A stretch of 64,000 nt of DNA, from assembly GCF_026230175.1 (NCBI RefSeq), contig NZ_CP104208.1:372001-436000 (forward strand), in the 5' to 3' direction. The position numbers and the translations under genes are program-made. The notes beneath the pieces were generated by a model. That model did not search any database and had not been told where the DNA came from. It saw nothing but the letters and a program-made list of their open reading frames with translations. This DNA comes from Desulfovibrio mangrovi (GTDB taxonomy: Bacteria > Desulfobacterota > Desulfovibrionia > Desulfovibrionales > Desulfovibrionaceae). Shown here piece by piece: positions 53,659 to 63,100 of the stretch (within the stretch, counting starts at the first letter, position 1; every line of letters starts with the position of its first letter).

Positions 53659-54189
53659 TTATTTATTGATTTTCAGGTTCTGCAGCACGGCAAGGCGGGG
53701 ATCAAGTTCCTCGGTCTTGCAGTCGCAGCTGCCCGTGTTCAGATCCATACCGCACGTGGGGCACAGACCTTTGCAAGCTTCATTGCACAACGGCTTAAGC
53801 GGAAGCGATACAACGAACTCTTCCCACAGAATGGCGGAAACTTCAATTTCCAGCCACTGACCGTCCTTGGCGGGGCGAACGGCGGGTGCCTGTCCCGGCT
53901 CAAGCAGGTCTTCCTGCATGGAGAAGAGTTCCGTGAACTTCTGGTTCACCGTTATGGTGGCGTCCTCCGCGCAACGGTCACACGGCATGGCGACAGTGCC
54001 GGCAATGCGACCGCGCACAAGACAGCCGTCTTCCTGCGGAAGAAGGTGCAGCACGGCGGACAGTGCATCCACAATGCGGTAGGGCAGCTTGAATTCAGCA
54101 ATCGGTTCCAGCCAGATGGACTGCGCGTCGACCGTGATTTCTTTGCCCTCTGCGGGGATGTCGTTCAGTGGAATCCAAATTTGTGTCAT
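53659..54189 (-). CDS. YceD family (DUF177) protein
   Basis: A 176-residue protein linked to 23S rRNA/large-subunit accumulation in bacteria. It has the family cysteine pairs: CDRCAEDATITVN in the middle and CNEACKGLCPTCGMDLNTGS near the C-terminus. It heads the rpmF-plsX-fabH run and starts about 25 bases after a predicted -10 element. AAGGAT lies before the ATG. Confidence 0.87.
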   Translation of the reverse strand: MTQIWIPLNDIPAEGKEITVDAQSIWLEPIAEFKLPYRIVDALSAVLHLLPQEDGCLVRGRIAGTVAMPCDRCAEDATITVNQKFTELFSMQEDLLEPGQAPAVRPAKDGQWLEIEVSAILWEEFVVSLPLKPLCNEACKGLCPTCGMDLNTGSCDCKTEELDPRLAVLQNLKINK

Positions 54190-54213
54190 AAGTAATATCC
54201 TTGCGGAAGGCGA

Positions 54214-54243
54214 TTTCTACATGCGACCTCATCGACTTGTCAA
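54214..54243 (-). promoter_or_regulatory. Predicted promoter of the yceD-rpmF-plsX-fabH operon
   Basis: On the minus strand, -35 TTGACA (54243-54238), an 18-base spacer and -10 TAGAAA (54219-54214). Confidence 0.5.
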
Positions 54244-54250
54244 GAAAAGG

Positions 54251-54278
54251 GTTGCCTTTTTTACGGTGAGGGTATAAT
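54251..54278 (+). promoter_or_regulatory. Predicted rpmB promoter
   Basis: A perfect -10 TATAAT (54273-54278) with a weaker -35 GTTGCC (54251-54256) at 16 bases. It is back-to-back with the yceD promoter; their -35 elements are only 7 bases apart. Confidence 0.6.
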
Positions 54279-54389
54279 ACACCCATCTCTTTGCAGGTGA
54301 TAGAGGAAGAATGTGCGGTAGCAGAGGCTCCGCTGGCACCTGCAGTATAGTGAAACCCGAATTATTTTCATCATATATGGAGGATCGCC

Positions 54390-54599
54390 ATGTCTAGAGA
54401 ATGCGAAATCTGCGGTAAGAAGCCCCAGTCCGGTAACCTGGTTTCCCACTCCAACATCAAGACCAAGCGTCGCTTCCTGCCCAACCTGCAGAGCGTTCGT
54501 CATCAGCTGCCCAGCGGCGAAGTAAAGCACATGAGCGTGTGCACCCGTTGTATTCGCTCCGGTGCTGTTGTTAAGCCCGTTACCGCCAAGAAAGCCTAA
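54390..54599 (+). CDS. rpmB: 50S ribosomal protein L28
   Basis: A 69-residue basic protein, [20 protein letters not shown] then [16 protein letters not shown], ending [10 protein letters not shown]. It carries the zinc-binding CEICGK and CTRCIRSG pairs. GGAGG precedes the ATG, and a terminator follows, so it is a single-gene unit divergent from the yceD-rpmF operon. Confidence 0.97.
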   Translation: MSRECEICGKKPQSGNLVSHSNIKTKRRFLPNLQSVRHQLPSGEVKHMSVCTRCIRSGAVVKPVTAKKA

Positions 54600-54629
54600 A
54601 TTTTAAGGCGATCCTGACAGGATGAAAAG

Positions 54630-54656
54630 GCCCCGAGGTATCTCGGGGCTTTTTTT
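54630..54656 (+). terminator. Intrinsic terminator of rpmB
   Basis: GCCCCGAG (54630-54637), loop GTAT, CTCGGGGC (54642-54649), then seven T. Confidence 0.93.
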
Positions 54657-54729
54657 ATATCCTCCCCTTGGTTCATCTGGCATGATTTCTTGCCGATAAC
54701 AAGTGAACGACGGATGAAAAGGAGAGGGC

Positions 54730-55599
54730 ATGCTCTGGTTCGTTCTTGCCTTGGGCACAGCTTTTTTTTCCGCCCTTGAGGCGACTGTGGTGAAAAAATG
54801 GCTGGGGCACCTTTCGCGTTATGAGATGCTCGCCTGTTTTCTGGGCTGGAGCTGGCCCATGTTCGCCCTATATATATTGATACAGGGCTGGCAGCCCCTT
54901 GCTCCTGCGTACTGGCATGCGTTGCTCTTTATGCTGCCGCTGAACATTCTGGGCACCTTCATCCAGTATGAGGCCATTCGTTCCGCCCCTCTGTCGCTCA
55001 CCATGCCCTTGCTTGCCTTTACTCCAGCTTTCATGATCGTTACCGGCCTTGTTTTTCTGGGGGAAATGCCTTCCCCTGTCGGGCTGGCCGGTATTGCCTG
55101 CATTGTAGCCGGAAGTTGGATGCTGAACGTGGATTCCGCGAGCCCCACTGCCTTGCTTGAGCCTTTTCGTGCCATTTTCAGAGTGAAGGGGTCGCGTTAT
55201 GCGCTGTATGCCTCCATGATCTGGGCCGTGGGGGCCGTTCTTTCAAAACGTATGGCGGTATCCGGAGACCCTGTTTATGCAGGAGCCATGTTTTTTGCCA
55301 TTCACAATGTGGTTCTTGTGGGCGGACTTTTTCTGACGGGCCGGGCATCACCGCAGGTATTGTTGCGGCATCCCGTAGCCGGTGCGATTTCGGGATTGGT
55401 GCTTGTGGCCCATATTGCCTGTCACTATATCTCCATAACCATGGTGACCGCGGCTTACATGATTTCCATCAAGCGCCTGAACGGCCTGTTCTCCGTCCTT
55501 ATGGGCAGGCTTTTCTTCAATGATGAAAATGTCTACGGAAGGTTGGCCGGTGCTGCCATGATGGCGTTTGGCGCCGGAATTATAGCCTTTCTTGGGTGA
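54730..55599 (+). CDS. DMT/EamA-type transporter
   Basis: A 289-residue inner-membrane protein with about ten hydrophobic segments in two halves, as in the drug/metabolite transporter superfamily (FVLALGTAFFSALEATVVKK, MPLLAFTPAFMIVTGLVFLG, then ASMIWAVGAVLSKRMAV and GRLAGAAMMAFGAGIIAFLG). GGAGAGGGC precedes the ATG. The exported or imported compound cannot be told. It is a lone gene. Confidence 0.82.
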   Translation: MLWFVLALGTAFFSALEATVVKKWLGHLSRYEMLACFLGWSWPMFALYILIQGWQPLAPAYWHALLFMLPLNILGTFIQYEAIRSAPLSLTMPLLAFTPAFMIVTGLVFLGEMPSPVGLAGIACIVAGSWMLNVDSASPTALLEPFRAIFRVKGSRYALYASMIWAVGAVLSKRMAVSGDPVYAGAMFFAIHNVVLVGGLFLTGRASPQVLLRHPVAGAISGLVLVAHIACHYISITMVTAAYMISIKRLNGLFSVLMGRLFFNDENVYGRLAGAAMMAFGAGIIAFLG

Positions 55600-55620
55600 G
55601 AGAAATGTTTGGAGGCATCT

Positions 55621-55664
55621 GTCAGAATTGAGCAGTATTAGGCAGTATTAGGCAGAATTGGGAG
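55621..55664 (+). repeat. Four tandem ~10-base units
   Basis: Units at 55621, 55631, 55641 and 55651 read GTCAGAATTG, AGCAGTATTA, GGCAGTATTA and GGCAGAATTG. A further similar unit, AGCAGTATTGG, lies at 56401-56411 after fxsA. The rest of the 220-base gap before fxsA shows no clear gene. Confidence 0.55.
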
Positions 55665-55820
55665 ACATAGGGCTTGCGTTCCATGACAGAATGATTACCA
55701 ATGGCTGAGCGAAATGGTCCACTTTCGGACGGACCGGCGGCCGGATGCAGGCTGTTGTACAGCGTCGCAGTTTCGCACCCTTGGGGGAATTTCCCACAGA
55801 ACCCAAACACGGGATGCCTG

Positions 55821-56402
55821 ATGTTTCCTAAATTATTTCTGCTTTTTACGCTCATTCCCATCATGGAGCTTTATACATTGGTGGAGGTCGGTTCCGTCAT
55901 CGGCGTCGGATCGACTATTTTGGTTGTTATTCTGACCGGTATTGCCGGTGCCTGGCTTGCCCGCATGGAAGGCTTCAACACCATGATGAAGGTCAGGGAA
56001 AGCCTTGCGCAAGGTAAGGTGCCTGCAGACGAGATGGTGGAAGGCCTGCTCATTCTGGTAGCCGGTATTCTGCTGCTGACGCCCGGTTTCATTACGGACT
56101 GCATGGGCATTCTCATGCTGGCCCCCTTTACCCGCAAACCGCTTGCCCGCGTGCTACGCAAGCAGTTCAACGAATCGGTCAAGGTGCAGGGAGCAGGTTC
56201 GTTCGGCTCTGCCAACGGTGCCGGATTCACGTACTATACGTGGCATTCTTCCGGTGGTCAGCGTACTTCGAGCAATGAGGCGTTTTCCGCACAGGAGTTT
56301 GAAGCCCGCCTGCGTGGTGCCGGTAACGAAGAAGCCTCACCGCGCAAGGCCGTGGTCATTGATTGTGAGCCTATTGATGATGACAACTCCGGCCGGAAAT
56401 AG
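55821..56402 (+). CDS. fxsA: FxsA family membrane protein
   Basis: A 193-residue inner-membrane protein. It starts MFPKLFLLFTLIPIMELYTL and has three to four membrane segments with the family signature GSTILVVILTGIAGAWLARM and GLLILVAGILLLTPGFITD. The C-terminal 70 residues are soluble and Ser/Gly-rich. In E. coli FxsA (SuzA) lessens exclusion of phage T7 by the F factor. The ATG at 55821 fits the family start; the longer frame from 55701 does not. Confidence 0.88.
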   Translation: MFPKLFLLFTLIPIMELYTLVEVGSVIGVGSTILVVILTGIAGAWLARMEGFNTMMKVRESLAQGKVPADEMVEGLLILVAGILLLTPGFITDCMGILMLAPFTRKPLARVLRKQFNESVKVQGAGSFGSANGAGFTYYTWHSSGGQRTSSNEAFSAQEFEARLRGAGNEEASPRKAVVIDCEPIDDDNSGRK

Positions 56403-56423
56403 CAGTATTGGCCGTATGACAAC

Positions 56424-56451
56424 AAAAAAGGCAGCATGGCTGCCTTTTTTT
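56424..56451. terminator. Bidirectional terminator after fxsA
   Basis: Six A, then GGCAGC (56430-56435), loop ATG, GCTGCC (56439-56444), then seven T. It serves fxsA and, read on the minus strand, the ABM-fold gene. Confidence 0.9.
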
Positions 56452-56827
56452 AGGTGTTTTCAAAGTCTTCAAGGAGTTGCCATCGGCGGACAAAGAGTTT
56501 GGGGTCGCCGTATTTCTGGTTCTTGAGGGCATATTCTCGGACAATAGGTGAGCCGAGATGCTCTATGAACGCGGCTTCGCTCTTCCAGATTGAGTAGAGC
56601 ATGAAGCTGTCCTTGCGCCCGCTTTCCTGCATGACGCGGATACTTTTGCAATCCGGGTTCTTGAGTGTAGTTTTGACGTACTCGAACAGCTCCTGCCTGC
56701 TATAGACCTCCAGCCCCGGTTTGGCAGTGAATATGCTGGTGATATGTATTTCGGCAGAGGCTTGTTTTTGCTCTGCGGCTGCGGAAGATGGGCTGGCTTT
56801 GATCGGTCTGTCAGGATTGTCTTGCAT
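56450..56827 (-). CDS. ABM-fold (antibiotic biosynthesis monooxygenase-like) protein
   Basis: A 125-residue protein. Residues about 25-118 form a ferredoxin-like ABM domain (EIHITSIFTAKPGLEVYSRQ, CKSIRVMQESGRKDSFMLYS, then IWKSEAAFIEHLGSPIV). The first 24 residues are a disordered, Ser/Ala-rich extension. Such small proteins act as quinol monooxygenases or haem-related enzymes, or have no known role. No active-site residues allow a choice. It converges on fxsA and shares its terminator. Confidence 0.7.
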   Translation of the reverse strand: MQDNPDRPIKASPSSAAAEQKQASAEIHITSIFTAKPGLEVYSRQELFEYVKTTLKNPDCKSIRVMQESGRKDSFMLYSIWKSEAAFIEHLGSPIVREYALKNQKYGDPKLFVRRWQLLEDFENT

Positions 56828-56920
56828 GATGGCTCCGTTGTGTTGTGAGGAGCAAAAACTGTCTTTTCAGAAATCAGGTTGTAAGAATCGTACCATATAA
56901 TATCCGAAAGAGGAGGGGGT

Positions 56921-57400
56921 ATGAGGTTATTTTCCGGACTCGTTGCCGCATGTGTCGTGGTTCTGCTGCTGTCTGTCTCTGCACAGGCTGAGATGATCGG
57001 TTCCGTCAATACGGTGTTCAAGGTGCTCGGGGCAAATGACAAGATAGTGGTCGAGGCCTTTGATGATCCCGATATCGAGGGAGTGACCTGCTATCTGAGC
57101 CGCGCCAAGAAAGGCGGAATCTCCGGCAGCCTCGGGGTTGCGGAAGACACCTCGGATGCCTCGCTGTCTTGTCGGCAGGTCGGGCCCATTACGGTTCCCG
57201 AACGTATCCGCAACAAGAAGGAGGATGGCGAGGAAGTCTTCAAGAAGCGGACCTCGCTGTTGTTCAAGAGTATGCAGGTTGTGCGGTTTTATGATGCCAA
57301 GCGCAATGTGATCATCTACCTGACCTACAGCGACAGGGTTATTGAGGGCTCTCCCAAGAACTCCATCAGTTGTGTTCCGGTCATGCCTTGGGGGAACTGA
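56921..57400 (+). CDS. creA: CreA family periplasmic protein
   Basis: A 159-residue exported protein. The signal peptide [20 protein letters not shown] ends at AQA before EMIGSV. The mature sequence has the CreA pattern: [40 protein letters not shown], then [10 protein letters not shown] and a closing [20 protein letters not shown]. The function is unknown; paired cysteines suggest a disulfide. It is a single gene, convergent with the signalling operon. Confidence 0.85.
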   Translation: MRLFSGLVAACVVVLLLSVSAQAEMIGSVNTVFKVLGANDKIVVEAFDDPDIEGVTCYLSRAKKGGISGSLGVAEDTSDASLSCRQVGPITVPERIRNKKEDGEEVFKKRTSLLFKSMQVVRFYDAKRNVIIYLTYSDRVIEGSPKNSISCVPVMPWGN

Positions 57401-57411
57401 TCAAAAATTGA

Positions 57412-59022
57412 TCAGGGCAGTCCCTGCTGTCTGGTCTCAAGCAGAACGAGGTTGATGGTGTCCAGCAGTTCCTGACGGGAGTATGGTTTTCCGAGAACCG
57501 CCTGAAAACCGCTGCTTTCCTCCATGAGACGTTTGTTTTCCGCAAAGGCGGTCAGCGCTATTACAGGTGTCTGGGCTGCCGACCTGCCGCTTTGCCCGTC
57601 ACGGATGCGATGGGTGATTTCTATGCCGTTGGGGCCGGGCAACTGAATATCCATCAGAATGATGTCGTATTGGTTGCTTACCAATGCTGCAAGCGCCAGT
57701 TCTCCATCGGGCACCACGGTGACCTTGTGGCCGGAAAGCTCCAGCAAGCCCTTGCCAGCCGCCTGACTGATGGGGTCGTCCTCGACAAGCAGGATTTGCA
57801 GGGTATGCTCTGCACCTGAAGCAGCAGCCGTACTTTCTCGTGCGGCTGCTTCCCTCACGATTTCAAAGGGTAGCAGAATGAAAAACGTGCTTCCCTTACC
57901 TTCCTCGCTTTCTACCCATATGCGGCCGCCCAACTTGCGTGTGAGGCTGCGGGTGATGGAAAGACCCAGTCCTGCCCCGCTGAATTCCTTTGTCAGATAG
58001 TCCTCGGCTATGGTGAAGGATTTGAATATGTGCTTCTGGGTCTCTTTGGACATGCCGGTACCAGTATCCTGAACCGTGAAGAGCAGATTGACGAACCGTG
58101 ATGACTGTTCCTGCTGTCCGCCGTGCGGCTTAACGTGCAACCTGACGGTCCCCTTTGGGGTATAGCGTACGGCATTTGACAGTACGTTGGTAAGAATCTG
58201 TTTCAGGCAGCCCGGGTCGCAGAACAGTTGCTTTGGAATGGAATCGTCGAACTGTGAAGAGAATGAGAGGGATTTTACCTGCGCCTGCTCTTGGATGACA
58301 TCCAGCAGGGGCTGCAGAGTGTCCTCAAGGCATATCATTTTTCGGTCTATTTTCAGGGTGTCGGTTTCAATGTGGGACAACTCGAGCAATGAGGAGACAA
58401 GTGAAGTGAGACGGACAGCGGATTGATTCAGAAAGGACAGCAGTTCCTTTTGTGCAGTGTTGAGCTCGCTGTCTGCCAGCAGTTGTGCCATGCCCTGTAT
58501 GCCATTCAACGGAGTACGCAACTCGTGGCTGATGTTGGCAAGAAAGAGGCTTTTGGCCTGACTGGCTGCCTCCGCGGCTTCCTTGGATTTGGAAAGCTCC
58601 GCAGTCCGCTGCTGTATCAGTCTGTCCAATTCCCTGTTCTGGTTGTAGAGAGCCAGATGCGTTTTTACTCTTGCCAGAACGATGGAGGGATTGAATGGCT
58701 TGGTAATGAAGTCCACCCCGCCCATAGTGAAGCCTTTTTCTTCATCGTTGTTGGAGTTGAGTGCAGTGACGAAGATGACGGGAATATTAGCCGTCTGCGG
58801 TGCGGTTTTGAGTGCCGCGCATGTTGCATAGCCATCCATGCCGGGCATGACGATGTCGAGCAGAATGAGATCCGGCGGGTTGTTCTTTGCCAGTTCAACT
58901 GCGTCCTGACCGCTTGTTGCCACATTGATGGAATACTCCGGCTGGAGAATGGCATAGAGCATCTCAATGTTGGCAGGAGTGTCGTCAATAATGAGAATCC
59001 TGTAACGGTTGGGTTTCATCAT
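57412..59022 (-). CDS. REC-histidine kinase-REC hybrid
   Basis: A 536-residue cytosolic hybrid kinase. Receiver 1 is at 7-125 with phospho-acceptor Asp56; a coiled coil follows; HisKA has His166 in [12 protein letters not shown]; the ATPase has the N-box [15 protein letters not shown] and [12 protein letters not shown]; receiver 2 is at 408-530 with Asp458 ([12 protein letters not shown]). With no membrane segments, it probably gets its signal through receiver 1 from the hybrid kinase encoded two genes upstream. The ATG at 59022 (GGGGAG upstream) overlaps the HD-GYP gene stop. Confidence 0.9.
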   Translation of the reverse strand: MMKPNRYRILIIDDTPANIEMLYAILQPEYSINVATSGQDAVELAKNNPPDLILLDIVMPGMDGYATCAALKTAPQTANIPVIFVTALNSNNDEEKGFTMGGVDFITKPFNPSIVLARVKTHLALYNQNRELDRLIQQRTAELSKSKEAAEAASQAKSLFLANISHELRTPLNGIQGMAQLLADSELNTAQKELLSFLNQSAVRLTSLVSSLLELSHIETDTLKIDRKMICLEDTLQPLLDVIQEQAQVKSLSFSSQFDDSIPKQLFCDPGCLKQILTNVLSNAVRYTPKGTVRLHVKPHGGQQEQSSRFVNLLFTVQDTGTGMSKETQKHIFKSFTIAEDYLTKEFSGAGLGLSITRSLTRKLGGRIWVESEEGKGSTFFILLPFEIVREAAARESTAAASGAEHTLQILLVEDDPISQAAGKGLLELSGHKVTVVPDGELALAALVSNQYDIILMDIQLPGPNGIEITHRIRDGQSGRSAAQTPVIALTAFAENKRLMEESSGFQAVLGKPYSRQELLDTINLVLLETRQQGLP

Positions 59023-60146
59023 GAGGCTCCCCTGCAATCGGTGCCGCACATGATGTTGTTGAGCAGGCACTGGCGTTCTTCTTCAAAGTCTGCGTGCATG
59101 ATGGCGGCAGATCGTATGTCTTTTTCAATGCGTACAAAGGCTTCGATGATCTGCGGATCAAACTGGGTGCCGGATTTGTTTGCGACAATCTCCAAGGATT
59201 CCTGATGGGATATGGGCTCTTTGTAGATCCGCTTGCTTATGAGGGCATCGTAAACATCCGCTACCGCCATGAGCCTGCCTGCCACCGGAATATCCGTTCC
59301 CGCCAGTCCTTGCGGATAACCGCTTCCGTCCCACCATTCGTGGTGCGTGTGGGCTATCTCCCGCGCAACCCGCAGGAAGGAGTTTGAAGAGTTGAGCATG
59401 CCTTCCGCCCGTTCCAGAGTATCCCTGCCGTATACGGTATGCAGCTTCATGATGGCGAATTCATCATCATTGAGGCGACCCGGTTTGAGCAGTATTTGGT
59501 CGGGGATGCCTATCTTGCCTATGTCGTGGAGAGGGATGGACGCACAGAGAAGGTCCACGGGCACTTGCCGGAAATAATCCCGGTAGTCGACATGGTGTTC
59601 AAGCTGTTCGGCGAGAAGCCGCACGTAGAGTTGGGTGCGTTTGATGTGACCGACCAATTCGTTGTCACGCATTTCTGCCAGACAGGCCATGCTGAAGATG
59701 GTTACGGACTGTGTCAGCGCAATCTCCCGCGTTCTTTCTTCCACAAGATGCTCCAGGTTATCTTGATACTCCTTGAGCTTCAGGTGGTTGCGGACACGGG
59801 CTTTGATTGTTGGCGGACTGAACGGCTTGGTAATGTAGTCCACAGCGCCGAGCTCCAGTCCTCTGGCTTCATCTTCGGAGTCGGAAAGCGTGGTGACGAA
59901 GAGGATGGGAATGGCTGCGGTATTTCTGTTGCGTTTCAGTTGCTTGCATACTTCGTATCCGTCCATGCCGCTCATGACGATGTCCAGCAGGATGATGTCC
60001 GGTCTGGGATCCGAGCTTGCCAGCTTAAGAGCATCTTTTCCGTTCGTGGCGGCACTGATGGCGAACTCGTCCTTGAGGACTTCCTTGAGGATGTGAATGT
60101 TGGCAGGCGTATCGTCAACTATGAGAATTCGTTGTGGTGCGGTCAT
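59019..60146 (-). CDS. Response regulator with HD-GYP c-di-GMP phosphodiesterase domain
   Basis: A 375-residue protein. The receiver (residues 5-122) has Asp55 as phospho-acceptor (IILLDIVMSGMDGYE). A short coiled coil leads to the HD-GYP domain (about 145-355), with HD at His207-Asp208 (IPLHDIGKIGIPD) and the GYP motif at 276-278 (WWDGSGYPQGL). It should lower cyclic di-GMP when phosphorylated. It overlaps both neighbours by 4 bases (ATGA), so the three genes are translationally coupled. Confidence 0.92.
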   Translation of the reverse strand: MTAPQRILIVDDTPANIHILKEVLKDEFAISAATNGKDALKLASSDPRPDIILLDIVMSGMDGYEVCKQLKRNRNTAAIPILFVTTLSDSEDEARGLELGAVDYITKPFSPPTIKARVRNHLKLKEYQDNLEHLVEERTREIALTQSVTIFSMACLAEMRDNELVGHIKRTQLYVRLLAEQLEHHVDYRDYFRQVPVDLLCASIPLHDIGKIGIPDQILLKPGRLNDDEFAIMKLHTVYGRDTLERAEGMLNSSNSFLRVAREIAHTHHEWWDGSGYPQGLAGTDIPVAGRLMAVADVYDALISKRIYKEPISHQESLEIVANKSGTQFDPQIIEAFVRIEKDIRSAAIMHADFEEERQCLLNNIMCGTDCRGAS

Positions 60147-63100
60147 GGCAGTTCCTCTTTTCGGGGGGCGTTAGCGCTTTGTTGCTGCACCAGAGTGGTG
60201 AGTCGCTCCAGCCGGACAGCCGCCTTCTTGAAGGCAAAAGACGAGAGGTTGTCGCCGAGCTCTGTAGCGGTTTGTGCATCAATATGCGTAAGCGTTGACG
60301 ACAGCGATTCGAACAGGGCCAGAGCTGCCATGTCATGAATGGCTATCGCCTCTCGGAGTTTCTGCAAATTCTCCATGAATTCGGCAGAGGACATTTCATT
60401 TTGCGGTTCGGCTTGCTGGTCCGCTTTGTTGGCAATGAAGTCATTTTCAGTGTTGCCGAACGGGATTGGCTGTACCTGCGCAGCCTCCAGATAACGCGCT
60501 ATGTTTTCAGAAGCGCTGCCCATTGCTGTTTCAAGGGCATCCAGTGTTCTTTCAGGAGCGTCTGTATTGTCTTGAAGAGCCTGGCAGGTTTTCTCCGCTG
60601 CATGAAAGACATTCATGGCTCCGATGTTCCCTGCAATTCCCTTCAGGGTGTGGGCCAGACGGAAGGCTGTTTCGTCTGTGCCATGCTTCAGGCACTGTCG
60701 GATTTTGTCGGGAACTTCGGTCTGTTCCCGGATGAACCCGCGGAGCAGGTTGGCGTAAACATGACTATTGTCGCGTACTCTCCGCATGCCTGCGGCAATA
60801 TCCAACGTAGCACTGCCGTTGAAGGATAGCTCCTGAGAAGGAGGGGTATCCGGAATTGTTACCTCTACCGGTTCCCAACCTCCTGCGTGAATCCATTTCC
60901 CAAGAGTTCTGTATAGTTCGTCAGGATCTATGGGCTTGTTGACGTGGTCGTTCATGCCGGACTGAAGGCTGAGCTCCCTGTCGGTGTTCATGGCATGCGC
61001 GGTCATGGCGATAATGGGAAGGCCCTGCAACCGTGAGAGGCTGCGGATTGTACGGGCAGCTTCAAGGCCGTCCATCAGGGGCATCTGGATATCCATGAGC
61101 ACGGCCTGAAATTCTTGCTGCTGTACCAGGTTCACGGCTTCTTCACCGTTGTTGGCGATGGTGACTGCCATGCCGGCTCCTTGCAGCAGTTCGCGTGCAA
61201 CCTGTTGGTTGAGTTCGTTGTCTTCTGCAAGAAGGATGCGGGCTCCGCGGATGTGGTCAGGAAGTTTCTGTTCTGACAGGCAGGTCTCTTCCTGAGCCGA
61301 TCCTGCCCCACAGTCGAATGCCTCCATGACGCTGTTGAACAGCATGGAGCGATTTATGGGCTTGAGCAGGAGGCCATGTAATCCTTCAGAAAGAAGGCGC
61401 TGGCGGATTTCATCACGTCCGTAGGCTGTCACGACAATGAATTTGGGCAGTTCCGGTAACGGTAGATTGCGGATTGCATGTATGCAGGAGATGCCGTCCA
61501 TTTCCGGCATCTTCCAGTCCATGAACACCAGATCGTATGGTGCGCTGCCGTTCTGCATCATCTCAATGGCCCGTTTGGGCGAAATGGTGGTGTCTACCGT
61601 AAGGCCGAAAGATTCCAGTGACTCGGAAAGCACCTGCAGCGCGCTCGGATTGTCATCTACAGCCAGCACCCGGCATTCCTTCAGTGACTCCGGCATGCGA
61701 TAGTTCTGCCTGGCAACCTCGGCGACAGGCAGTGTGAGCTGGAAGGAAAACTCCGTGCCAAGTCCCTTGACGCTCTTGCATGTGAGTTCGCCCCCCATCA
61801 ACTCGACAAGGCGTTTGGAGATGCTCAGGCCGAGTCCCGTACCACCGTAGAGACGTGTTGTGGATCCGTCAGCCTGATAGAAGGGGGTGTACAGATTCCT
61901 GATGCTCTCCTCGGTGAGACCTATGCCGGTGTCCTTGACGCTGAACCCCACGGTTGCAAAGTTTTCATCATGCCCCAGATCCTGAATGGTGATGACCACC
62001 TCGCCTTCTTCAGTGAATTTGACCGCATTGTTGGCAAGATTGATGAGCACCTGGCTCAGTCGCAGAGAATCTCCGTACAGCCCCGTCGGCACTTCCGGAT
62101 CAAGGGCAAGAAGTAGCTCAATGCCTTTTTCTTCAGCCGTCAGGACGACGATGTTGATAACGTTGTCCAGTATCGTATTCAGTGCGAAGGGATGGTTCTC
62201 TATCTCAACCCTTCCGGCTTCGATTTTCGAGAAATCAAGGATGTCGTTGATGATCCTCAGGAGCGTGTCCGATGCCAGCCTGATTTTCTGAAGGTAGTCC
62301 TTTTGCCGAGGAGTCAGGGCCGTGCGCAGGGCAAGATGGCTCATGCCGATAATGGCGTTCATGGGCGTACGGATTTCGTGACTCATACGGGCCAGAAATT
62401 CGCTTTTGGCCTTGTTCGCTCTTTCCGCAACGTTGCGGGCGGTTTCCAGTTCCTTGGCGTTGTGTATCTGTTCCGTAACGTCACGGGTGATGCCGCGGTA
62501 ACCGGCAATGGCGCTGTTTTCGTCGCTAAATGGCGTTCCCGTGGAATACAGCCATACCGGGTACCCATCTTTATGCATGCAGGCTTCTTCCCAGTGCACG
62601 TGGCTCATCTCGTTGTTTTCAACCTTGTTGCCGTATTGGTTCAGGAGAGGGGCAAGGTTGAATGGAGGATCGGCGGCAGCCTCCTCCACCGTGTATCCGA
62701 GAATGTTTGCAATCCGGGGGCTGATATAGGTGAGCGAGCCGTTCGGGTCGGCTTCCCAGATGATGTCCCACGAGCCTTCAACTATTTGTCTGAAGCGGTT
62801 GCGGCTTTGCAATATTTCCCGGTTGCTCAGCCGTTTCTCGGTTGTTCGTTTGGCTTGAATGAATGCTGCCAGAAAGATCAGCAGAGCCAGCACTGCGAAA
62901 AGGTAGCAATAGAATAGAATGGTCTCCTTGGTGAGCATTGCCAGTTCGGCGCGGGGAATCATGCCGACAAGCTTCCAAGAAAGCGCTTTGGTATTGTTGT
63001 GACCAAGGTTGCTTTGAGGGAGGTAGTTTATGGTCATATATGTGACCAGATTACCGTTTGAATACATCTGTCCCTTGCTGGTGGGGGTGATGCTTGCCCA

